This document shows positions 31,997-39,808 of a stretch of 44,265 bases of DNA, piece by piece. A program made the position numbers and the translations under genes. The stretch comes from CAZSVP01 sp964637185. Lineage in GTDB: Bacteria; Patescibacteriota; Saccharimonadia; CAILAD01; BJGX01. The DNA lies in the NCBI GenBank assembly GCA_964637185.1, contig CAZWVB010000005.1:1-44265 (forward strand), written 5' to 3'. Position 1 is the stretch's first letter. The number at the start of each line of letters is the position of its first letter. Below the pieces are notes generated by a model. That model did no database searches. It was not told where the DNA came from and worked only from the letters and a program-made list of their open reading frames with translations.

Positions 31997-34786
31997 ATGT
32001 CAGCAGATAAAAAAAGTGCAAAGAATACCAAGCCACAGAGCCGTACCATGCACAATTCCCCGGGCGGTCAGGTACAAAAAAATACCAAAGCAGCCAGCCT
32101 ATCGAAGAAGAGTTTTAAATTTCGTTGGTGGTATGTCGCGATATTGGTGTTAGTAATAGCCCTAGTAGGTGTTTTGGTTGTCAGATTGAGCCGCGCCTCA
32201 CAAACATATATATTGAATTGTAATACACAGCCATGCGCAAATGCTTTTCCCGCGCCGGGCTATGTGGCTGTACCAGTACTCACTGCCAGTCCAGGTCAAC
32301 CCGTTTGGCTATCCTTGCAAGCCAATAAGATCTTTGGCCAGAACAATGGCGTAACCGATATGGCCAACCTACACGTGTGTTTTACTTTGGTAAGTACTAC
32401 AAATTCAGCGGCCGGCAAAGAATATGCATTGCAGATACAAAACTCACTAGGCGCGGCACCACCAGACAACGGCAAGCTTTATGGCGCAGGGACTGTAGAA
32501 AGATGCCAAGACAGACTTGTAGTTGAGCCACCGGATAATAATACGTATTTTACTTTCAACCTTTTTGCCAACTCCGAACAAATCGCTTTAGCCCAAGTTA
32601 GAGTAGATGTTGTAGCGGTGACCAATTCAGCCAATCCAACCCCGCCGATTTCAAACCCGACGCCCGTACCCATTATCGTCAAGCCAACCTTTGGTGATAC
32701 CGAAAGAACTAACATGGACGCCGCGATACGGCTAAATGGTAATTTACAACAGATTGAGCAGACATGTAACAGCTATAGCAACAAAGATGAGTGTGAGAAT
32801 TATTTTCGCGAGGCTATCAAACCAATCGGCAATGTCGAAAGCTTTTCTTGCAAAGCCACTTCTACGCTCAATGGTTGGGCGGCGGATCCTACTGCTATGC
32901 GCAATTCTATCCGGGTGGATACATACATTGACGGTCCAGCCGGCAGCGGGGCATTTGGCTTCCCGGCCCAGGCCGACAAATCCCGACCAGATACTGGGGG
33001 CAACCATGGGTTTAATGCAGTTATGCCCAAACAGTTCCTCAATGGCCAGACCCACACAGCCTATGTATATGGCATTGGTCAGTATGGTAGCAAAGAAATC
33101 GGGCGCTACCAATTCAAATGCGAGCAGCCACCTGTCGGCAACGTAGAGAGCATCACCAGCAACAATACTTTTAATGCTTCAATCAATGGTTGGACTTTGG
33201 ACCAAAGCAATCCCAATGTACCCCTTGAAGTGCATGCATATTATGATGGCCCTGCTGGACAAGGCAAAGATGGCGCCGTGTTCAAGACCAATATCTTTCG
33301 TCCAGATGTCAACTCCGCGTATGGAGCGACTGGCAATCATGGCTTTAGCATACCGCTCAATCCCAAATACTTGGATGGCAAGCAACACAGTATCTATCTT
33401 TACGCCATCGGTATCAACCAAAACGGTACTGGTTCTGGTGATAATACCTGGCTGACCGAACAGAAATTCGGTCTGTTCAATATCAATGCTGCTCCACGAG
33501 GCAATGTTGACGCCCTCAACTGCAAATCAGACAATATAAACACTATTGATGGCTGGGCATTTGATCCCAATGATCCCAACGCATCTATCAATGTACATGT
33601 ATATGTTGATGGCAAGGGCGCGGCAATAGAAAAAGCCGACAAGCCAAGACCAGATGTCAACAAGGCGTATGGTATTGGTGGCAACCACGGTTTTAGTATC
33701 GGTATTCCACAACAAGCCCAGGATGGCAGGCAACACACTATACAAGTTTATGCCATAGGCTTGGGCGTGAATAATCCAGCATGGCCACAGCTCAACCCAA
33801 TGATATCGCCGCCTTCAAATATCAATTTTGCCTGCAATCGGCTGCCCGAAGGCAATCTCGAAAGCGTCAGCTTTAGTCAGACAGCCAACAACTATGAATG
33901 TATAGCTCATGGTTGGGCCTACGACCCCTCAGCTCCAGATTTGGCTGCTCAAGTAGCTGTGTACTTTGACTTCAACTCTGATTTCACCAAATGGAGCCAC
34001 CAGGAAGTATTTTCAGCCAAAAACTCGCGCGCTGATCTCAAAGCAGCCAAAAAGGGCAATGGCAACCATGGGTTTAATTATGGTATTCCGTCCAAATTCT
34101 TTGACGGCAAAGAACACACTATATATGCCTATGCGCTCAATATGGATGACAAAGGTAAATATCTGGCATTTGACAATCGGTTTATTGGCAGCAAAACATT
34201 CACCTGTAAAGAAAAACAGGCCGGCACTACTGTTGTAAATGCTGCGGCCGACACTACTACCACCAACACACAAACACGTTCAACAGTTACAGAAGCCACC
34301 AATAAAAATGACAACAAAACAGTCACAGTTATTAATACCAAAGCTCCAATCAATTACGACCAGACCAGAGCGGCCGAAGATTTAAAATCTGCCGTCAAAG
34401 ATGTACCAAAAGTGGGCAACCCACAGGTCATACCCAAAACCATACCTGGCCAGACACAGCTAGCAAATAATGACGCCGAAGACAAGCAGACGACTATTGG
34501 CAAGGTGTTTATTCGCCCAAGTTTGCCAAAAGACATTGGAGTCAACCAAACAGCTATATACATAGATGGCAAGAACCCCACCATTTACAAATCCGACGAT
34601 GTCACCCAAGAGTTAGATACTAGGTTGATGACCAATGGCGAGCACACAATTCAAACCCTGGCGTATGCCGACGACAATAATGTTTTTGCGGTAGCTCAGA
34701 CCATCAAAGTTGACAACAAACCATTGAATCCATTGCTGGCACTATGGCTCAGGCTAGTCAGCTTGATACAGCGCAAACCATACTAG
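31997..34786 (+). CDS. Large membrane-anchored surface protein with four 'GWA-DP/NHGF' repeats
   Basis: 929 residues: basic cytoplasmic start (1-42), one membrane helix (about 45-64), an N-terminal extracellular domain (about 70-210), a proline hinge (212-230), then four repeats of 98-120 residues (about 278-375, 380-494, 501-612, 618-737). Each repeat has GN(V/L)(E/D)S, a cysteine in most copies, GWAxDP, a strand such as VHxYxDG, RPDVN or similar, GNHGF, and a final HTIxxYAI. Actinobacterial surface proteins carry comparable GWAxDP...NHGF modules. The last 190 residues have a threonine-rich linker and a further beta-rich domain. It is probably displayed on the cell surface for adhesion; that is inference. 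Confidence 0.75.
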   Translation: MSADKKSAKNTKPQSRTMHNSPGGQVQKNTKAASLSKKSFKFRWWYVAILVLVIALVGVLVVRLSRASQTYILNCNTQPCANAFPAPGYVAVPVLTASPGQPVWLSLQANKIFGQNNGVTDMANLHVCFTLVSTTNSAAGKEYALQIQNSLGAAPPDNGKLYGAGTVERCQDRLVVEPPDNNTYFTFNLFANSEQIALAQVRVDVVAVTNSANPTPPISNPTPVPIIVKPTFGDTERTNMDAAIRLNGNLQQIEQTCNSYSNKDECENYFREAIKPIGNVESFSCKATSTLNGWAADPTAMRNSIRVDTYIDGPAGSGAFGFPAQADKSRPDTGGNHGFNAVMPKQFLNGQTHTAYVYGIGQYGSKEIGRYQFKCEQPPVGNVESITSNNTFNASINGWTLDQSNPNVPLEVHAYYDGPAGQGKDGAVFKTNIFRPDVNSAYGATGNHGFSIPLNPKYLDGKQHSIYLYAIGINQNGTGSGDNTWLTEQKFGLFNINAAPRGNVDALNCKSDNINTIDGWAFDPNDPNASINVHVYVDGKGAAIEKADKPRPDVNKAYGIGGNHGFSIGIPQQAQDGRQHTIQVYAIGLGVNNPAWPQLNPMISPPSNINFACNRLPEGNLESVSFSQTANNYECIAHGWAYDPSAPDLAAQVAVYFDFNSDFTKWSHQEVFSAKNSRADLKAAKKGNGNHGFNYGIPSKFFDGKEHTIYAYALNMDDKGKYLAFDNRFIGSKTFTCKEKQAGTTVVNAAADTTTTNTQTRSTVTEATNKNDNKTVTVINTKAPINYDQTRAAEDLKSAVKDVPKVGNPQVIPKTIPGQTQLANNDAEDKQTTIGKVFIRPSLPKDIGVNQTAIYIDGKNPTIYKSDDVTQELDTRLMTNGEHTIQTLAYADDNNVFAVAQTIKVDNKPLNPLLALWLRLVSLIQRKPY

Positions 34787-34861
34787 GTATACTCAACACC
34801 CAGACTACAACAGCCTACCAGACGGAGTTTTTTTGAGAGCCCAAAAACAGGACTATTGGGA
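34787..34861. other. Short gap between convergent genes
   Basis: A T-run at 34827-34834 has no GC-rich hairpin directly before it. Only a 5-bp inverted repeat (cccaa 34840-34844, ttggg 34856-34860) is visible. No convincing terminator was found, though the surface-protein and vanW transcripts must both end near here. Confidence 0.3.
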
Positions 34862-36574
34862 CTACTCGTTGGGGAAGTCGAGAGCTGATTTGTAGTAGGT
34901 GTTGAAGGTGTCAGTCTTGGCGACTTGACCGTTGACTACAACATCTCGATAGAAGACAGTTTGGCTAGGTATGTTGGGGTCTAGACTGCCGGATATGAAG
35001 TAGGGGCCGCGGACAACTCCTGATTTGGTCTTGGTACTGTAGAAGTCAAATTTGAGAGTGGTGCCAACCATGGTGGTTTGGATCAATATATAGTGTGGAG
35101 TATCGTTGCGAAACTTCATGTCGACTTCGGGCGCATAGACTGTGGCATCGACGCCAGGCACACCATAGGGCTGTGTATAATAATCGACCGCAAAAGCGTG
35201 ATTGGTGCGCTGTAGGATAGGGTAGCCGCCGTTGAGTGCAGCCCGAAACGCTGTACTGCTGACCTGGCACATACCACCACCATATTGGAATTCCTGGTGG
35301 TCGCCTAGTATCACTTTGCTGGGTGCGTAGCCAGTCTCAGCACCAACATAGCCCATGATGTCATCAAAACTAAATACGCTATTGGGCTTGACCAAAACAT
35401 TTTGAAATTTACTAGCTCCGACGCGTACATTTTGCATACGCGCTGCACTACTGTGTGGGAAGTAGCTGATACCCTCGCTGACGAGCTCTTTGATACCAAG
35501 CTGAGCGAGATTGTCTTCGCGGACTTCTGGCTTTTGGATGGCTACTACTAGCGGTATAGACTGATTGTTGCCAGTATTGAGCGCGGCTATTAGCTGATTG
35601 GCGGAAGTAGTAGTGTCTAGCTTGCGACCATTGGCACTGGCTTTGGTAACAACTACGCTACTGCCATTCCAGCTAAGCTGCGCGTCGACCGGTTCCTGAT
35701 CGATGCTGCCAGCTAGGTTTTGGATATACTCGCGTATGGCATGCTCATTGAATTGCGGCCCGTTGATCTGTGGTGGCAGGCTATAATAGCCGGTCAGGGC
35801 AGTTTTGGCTAGCGGCTTGATATTGGTATCTATCACCAGCCAGCCGAGTAGTTGATCGCTAGTGACCTGCCAATTCTTGCCGTCGGCAGTCAGGTTAATC
35901 GGGTTGGCAGCAACTTTCTTGATGAAGTCTTTATGTAGCGCCAGTGTGTCCACTGTGAGAGGCGGTGCTATCTGATAGGTCGGTGTAGTGAGTCTAGGCG
36001 TGCCAAAGCTACCGATTTGGCGCTTGAGCTCGCTATAGAGCATGGCAGGCTGGACTCGATCGCCTGGCCGACCGGCCTTGATAGCAAAGCCGGCGGAGCT
36101 GTCAAATTGTGCGTTTTGCACCGGAGTGTTGGCAGTGTTAGCCAATTTGGAGGCTAGCTCGGCAGCGGCATCGGGCTGGAGCGCCACAGGCACGTGTATG
36201 CTACCGTGCCATCCTACCAGACTCACAGCCTGCTCGCGCAGTTGATGCCAAGGCAGACCACTGCGCCCTATAGAGTAGGCATATTCTGCGGCTGAATCGG
36301 TGTCATAGCTACTTACCAGATCGCTAGTATTGGCATCGACAGTCTGAGTACCAGCTTGGATCGTAATAGTTTGCCGCTTGGCAGTCTCGACTTGTTGGTC
36401 TATCAGCGCTTTGGCTTCGCTCTTGGTCAGACCGCCCAAGTAGAGCGAGCCGATCTTCACACCGGGCAAGATACGATTCCAGTAGGCTATTCGAAATGCC
36501 AGTAGCAACGCCAAAACAAGTGCGACAAGTATCGCACCCCCGAGAGCTGCTTTTTTGATAGCGCTGCTTTTCAT
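34862..36574 (-). CDS. VanW family protein with peptidoglycan-binding-like domains
   Basis: About 570 residues from the ATG at 36574 (a TTG six bases earlier is possible). One membrane helix (about 8-32), two regions resembling the peptidoglycan-binding domains that often precede VanW (about 45-200 and 205-345), then the VanW domain (about 372-510) with VKPNSVFSFDDIMG, YGGGMCQVSSTAF and a closing beta region. VanW-domain proteins are widespread in Gram-positive and Patescibacteria genomes; their biochemical role is unknown despite the link to some vancomycin-resistance operons, so resistance should not be inferred. The start is chosen because of the promoter seven bases upstream. Confidence 0.88.
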   Translation of the reverse strand: MKSSAIKKAALGGAILVALVLALLLAFRIAYWNRILPGVKIGSLYLGGLTKSEAKALIDQQVETAKRQTITIQAGTQTVDANTSDLVSSYDTDSAAEYAYSIGRSGLPWHQLREQAVSLVGWHGSIHVPVALQPDAAAELASKLANTANTPVQNAQFDSSAGFAIKAGRPGDRVQPAMLYSELKRQIGSFGTPRLTTPTYQIAPPLTVDTLALHKDFIKKVAANPINLTADGKNWQVTSDQLLGWLVIDTNIKPLAKTALTGYYSLPPQINGPQFNEHAIREYIQNLAGSIDQEPVDAQLSWNGSSVVVTKASANGRKLDTTTSANQLIAALNTGNNQSIPLVVAIQKPEVREDNLAQLGIKELVSEGISYFPHSSAARMQNVRVGASKFQNVLVKPNSVFSFDDIMGYVGAETGYAPSKVILGDHQEFQYGGGMCQVSSTAFRAALNGGYPILQRTNHAFAVDYYTQPYGVPGVDATVYAPEVDMKFRNDTPHYILIQTTMVGTTLKFDFYSTKTKSGVVRGPYFISGSLDPNIPSQTVFYRDVVVNGQVAKTDTFNTYYKSALDFPNE

Positions 36575-36581
36575 AGCCAAA

Positions 36582-36609
36582 ATTATCTACCTAATTAGTA
36601 TTACCACAA
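36582..36609 (-). promoter_or_regulatory. vanW-family gene promoter, leaderless geometry
   Basis: On the minus strand TTGTGG (36609-36604), a 16-base spacer and GATAAT (36587-36582) are followed after seven bases by ATG at 36574. Transcription would begin at the start codon. Confidence 0.55.
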
Positions 36610-36652
36610 GTATACAATATTTGTGACATTTTGGCAATCAGAAAGTGATTGT

Positions 36653-36681
36653 TTGTGATCTGTAGACATGCTTCGTATAAT
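36653..36681 (+). promoter_or_regulatory. rmlA promoter, leaderless geometry
   Basis: TTGTGA (36653-36658), a 17-base spacer and a perfect TATAAT (36676-36681) precede the ATG at 36689 by seven bases. Two earlier in-frame ATGs (36668 and 36680) lie upstream of or within the -10 box and would not be in the message, so this promoter fixes the start of rmlA. Confidence 0.7.
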
Positions 36682-36688
36682 GTTGAGT

Positions 36689-37546
36689 ATGAAAGGTATT
36701 ATTTTGGCAGGCGGATCAGGTACGCGCTTGCACCCCATAACCCGTGGTATTAGCAAGCAGCTGATGCCGATATATGACAAGCCTATGGTCTACTACCCAT
36801 TAAGTACGCTTATGATGGCCGGTATCCGTGAAATTCTGATCATCACTACTCCACACGACCAGGACCAATTCCGGCGATTGCTTGGTGATGGTAGCCAGAT
36901 AGGCATCAGTATCAGCTATGCAGCTCAGCCAAGTCCTGATGGCTTGGCCCAAGCATTCTTGATCGGCGAAGATTTTATCGGTAGTGACGCGGTAGTCTTG
37001 GTGTTGGGAGATAACATATTTCATGGCCATGGCTTTGGCGAAAGTCTCAAGGAGTGTGTGGATCCAGATGGCGGCATCATCTTTGCTTATCCGGTATCGG
37101 ACCCTGAGCGCTACGGCGTAGTGGCATTTGATAAGCACAACAAGGCTACATCGATCGAGGAGAAGCCTGCCAAACCCAAGTCCAATCATGCTGTGGTTGG
37201 GCTGTATTTCTATGACAATTCCGTTGTCGAAGTCGCCAAATCTATCGAGCCCAGCGAACGCGGTGAGTTGGAGATCACCACTGTCAATGAGCATTATCTG
37301 GCGCAAAACAAGCTGCAAGTACAGATCATGGAACGCGGCTCAGCCTGGCTCGATACCGGCACCTTTGACAGTATGATGGCCGCGGCTCAGTACGTCGAGG
37401 TGATCGAGGCTCGGACCGGCTACAAGATAGGTTGTATTGAAGAAGTAGCTTATCGCGAGGGTTTTATAGATCGGCAACAGTTGCAGAAACTGGCCGATGA
37501 GCAGCTCAAAAGCGGCTACGGGAATTATCTACGGTCCATTTTGTAG
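36689..37546 (+). CDS. rmlA: Glucose-1-phosphate thymidylyltransferase
   Basis: RmlA (RfbA) makes dTDP-glucose from dTTP and glucose-1-phosphate, the first step toward dTDP-rhamnose and related sugars. The 285 residues, taken from MKGIILAGG, match the usual length of about 290. Motifs: LAGGSGTRLHP (6-16), KQLMPIYDKPMVYYPLS (about 23-39) and LGDNIFHG (about 108-115). No rmlB, rmlC or rmlD lies in the window. The last 18 bases overlap the 3' end of the convergent membrane protein gene. Confidence 0.92.
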   Translation: MKGIILAGGSGTRLHPITRGISKQLMPIYDKPMVYYPLSTLMMAGIREILIITTPHDQDQFRRLLGDGSQIGISISYAAQPSPDGLAQAFLIGEDFIGSDAVVLVLGDNIFHGHGFGESLKECVDPDGGIIFAYPVSDPERYGVVAFDKHNKATSIEEKPAKPKSNHAVVGLYFYDNSVVEVAKSIEPSERGELEITTVNEHYLAQNKLQVQIMERGSAWLDTGTFDSMMAAAQYVEVIEARTGYKIGCIEEVAYREGFIDRQQLQKLADEQLKSGYGNYLRSIL

Positions 37547-39208
37547 TGGCGGCGGATCTAGCGTGGGCGAGATCTCACAGACTATCTCGCTGGCTTGATC
37601 ATCAATCACAAATTCTTGATTGGGCTCAGTCGCCTTCATACTGGCAAAGATGCGCTTGCCATTGACCAGCCAGTACGAGCTAGGGTTGGTGTTGAGGTGG
37701 ATCGGACCGGCACTGATTCGCCGCAAGACTATTCGATTGGGCGACCAGCTGATTACAGCAGCGTTGTCACTTATCATCTTGCCACCATCATTGACTCCCA
37801 CGCGTTTGGTTGGGCGGCCCATATCGTAGCCAAGGATCGCTTCGTAGCCGTGGACCTCGCCGATGTTGCGCAATGTGCCGTCATAGTAGCGATTTTCATC
37901 AGTGGGGGCGTAGTCGGTATACTGCACAAAGTTGTTTTGGTACTGCGGCGCAGTACTTAGCAGTTGTGTGGGCCGCATGAAGATCGCTGAGTGGGCAACA
38001 AACAGATCGACCACCACGACCAATAGGGCAATATTGAGCAATCGACTGCGCAGTCTCAAACAAGCGAAGAAGAGTAGTAAGAATAATGCCGACCAGCCAA
38101 GGTAGCGGCTAGGTACTCCCATGGAGCTGAAGATCGGCAGCTTACTTAGCACGTGATAGGGTGCATATCTGGCAAACGGCCCAGCTGCTAGTAAGAAACC
38201 AACTATGACCAGCACTAGGCAGTACAGGCTGCGATGTTCTTGCCGCCAAATACGTTTGTAAGCGATGTAAACCAAGCAGCCCACCAGGATTAGCAGACTA
38301 CCCCAACCTATGTAAGCCGAGTATTCACCCCAGCCAAATTCTAGCCCCCAGCGCGGCACAAAGCCATTGCCGTTGTAGTACGGCCAGAACATGGCTGCCA
38401 ACATCAGTCGCAGACCCATCGGTGTTTGGTGACCGATCAGCCTAGGATAGTCGTGTAGATATTGCAGACTATATAACAGCTTGTGGCACACCAGCACCGC
38501 TATTGCGGCCAATGCTATCAGATCTTGGCACCATGGTAGCTGAGCGCCACGCCGCCAGCGCCGACCATAATCATATGCGGAGATCAATGCCATGAGCACA
38601 CAAGTCTGGATCACGATGTAATGCGGTGCGGAGTTGATGAAAAAGGCGGTGAATAGTACCAACCATACCCACCCGTACTTTAGCTCAACTCTGCGGATAA
38701 AAAAGTATATCAGCAGCGGTACCAGCAGATACATCGCAAAGGTCAGCTGCCCGCCCATGGTGTGGAAGGCCACAAATCCGGAGAATACAAACATGTAAGA
38801 TAGCAGCACCGATCGGAGCCGCTGACCACTGAGCCGCATAGCCAGCAGATACATCCCCCAGAAGCCTAGTAGGTAGTAGCTGATCAGTCCGAGCTTGAGC
38901 CCATAGAGAGTGCCAAATAGCAGCACCAGTGGCGATTGAATGCTGATTAGCCCGAACTGTGGGTTGGCATAGAGTGGTACACCGCCTGCCACCCATGGAT
39001 TCCACCAAGGGAATTGGTGATAGTGCAATACGGATTGGCGAAAAGCCTCGTACATCTGCAGGAAGTAATCCCAGTCGCCCACCAGGGCGCTGCGAGGGCG
39101 GATCCAAATACCAGATAGGAAAGCCAAAATCGGCAAACACAGCAGCAATACCCAAATCACGCGGTGCTTGGTCACAAATAGGCTGATTTTTTCTATACAA
39201 CTTCGCAT
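37529..39208 (-). CDS. Polytopic membrane protein, YfhO/GT-C glycosyltransferase-like
   Basis: About 559 residues from the ATG at 39208 (a GTG at 39223 would add five). There are about 11-12 hydrophobic helices in the first 440 residues and a hydrophilic C-terminal domain of roughly 120 residues (from about 440). The first outer loop has GDWDYFLQMYEAFRQS and WWNPWVAGGVPLYANPQ, which resembles the acidic first loop of GT-C enzymes and YfhO-type proteins using lipid-linked sugars. This suggests transfer of a sugar to an envelope polymer or protein; donor and acceptor are unknown. Neighbours rmlA, fcl and an exporter support a glycan role. No clear ribosome site is present. Confidence 0.65.
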   Translation of the reverse strand: MRSCIEKISLFVTKHRVIWVLLLCLPILAFLSGIWIRPRSALVGDWDYFLQMYEAFRQSVLHYHQFPWWNPWVAGGVPLYANPQFGLISIQSPLVLLFGTLYGLKLGLISYYLLGFWGMYLLAMRLSGQRLRSVLLSYMFVFSGFVAFHTMGGQLTFAMYLLVPLLIYFFIRRVELKYGWVWLVLFTAFFINSAPHYIVIQTCVLMALISAYDYGRRWRRGAQLPWCQDLIALAAIAVLVCHKLLYSLQYLHDYPRLIGHQTPMGLRLMLAAMFWPYYNGNGFVPRWGLEFGWGEYSAYIGWGSLLILVGCLVYIAYKRIWRQEHRSLYCLVLVIVGFLLAAGPFARYAPYHVLSKLPIFSSMGVPSRYLGWSALFLLLFFACLRLRSRLLNIALLVVVVDLFVAHSAIFMRPTQLLSTAPQYQNNFVQYTDYAPTDENRYYDGTLRNIGEVHGYEAILGYDMGRPTKRVGVNDGGKMISDNAAVISWSPNRIVLRRISAGPIHLNTNPSSYWLVNGKRIFASMKATEPNQEFVIDDQASEIVCEISPTLDPPPLQNGP

Positions 39209-39265
39209 GGGTTTATCTGTCACTTATCTGATGATATCATGTTATATTCTAGAAGGCCTTAGACT

Positions 39266-39808
39266 ATGAAGAAGAAAACCAAGCTTGTATTAATAGCAGT
39301 ATTGGCGGCAGCACTGGTAGTGGTGGCCGGCGGCTTCGCGTACTACCGCTACAAACACACCAGCTTGACCACCAAATCTGGCGTGCCGAGTAGCTCCACT
39401 GTCAGTAAGACCGATGCTGAGCTAGAGAATGGCCAGGGCCGGGCGGTGGATCCGGCGACTAGTCCCAATCAACCCAACCCCAATACGGTCAAGAACAGTG
39501 CTGGCGTACCGACCCCTAGCCTGACCAAGAGTGCCGGCAATGTGGCGCCTGCGCCTCGTGGTGTGTTGATCGACTTTGTCTGCACCGTACCCCAAGATGG
39601 CTATCAGTGTCAGCTAGAGTTGATACCCAAGAGCGGTCAGAATAAGCCCAACTTTGCCAAACTCAGCATGAAGCCAGACCGCTCCGGTCTGTATGGCGCG
39701 GTTTGGAATTGGCAGACCGAGTCGGGCAAATGGGAGGTTGACGCAGTGTTGTATAATAGTAGTGGTGATACTGCAAGATCACCTATCCAATCATTTGAGG
39801 TGCAATGA
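39266..39808 (+). CDS. Small membrane-anchored exported protein
   Basis: 180 residues: MKKKTK then one membrane helix (about 7-27), a disordered serine-, proline- and asparagine-rich stretch (about 30-92) and a C-terminal domain of about 85 residues (PRGVLIDFVCTVPQDGYQCQLE onward) with two cysteines that could form a disulphide and a beta-rich pattern ending SPIQSFEVQ, like an Ig-type fold. AGAAGG nine bases before the ATG supports the start. It overlaps the next gene by ATGA, so the two products probably work together. No specific family was recognised. Confidence 0.65.
   Translation: MKKKTKLVLIAVLAAALVVVAGGFAYYRYKHTSLTTKSGVPSSSTVSKTDAELENGQGRAVDPATSPNQPNPNTVKNSAGVPTPSLTKSAGNVAPAPRGVLIDFVCTVPQDGYQCQLELIPKSGQNKPNFAKLSMKPDRSGLYGAVWNWQTESGKWEVDAVLYNSSGDTARSPIQSFEVQ

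Noticed and set aside
34862..36574. The VanW gene as evidence of vancomycin resistance
   Set aside because: VanW-domain proteins are common outside resistance operons, and no vanA/B, vanH, vanX, vanR or vanS gene is present.
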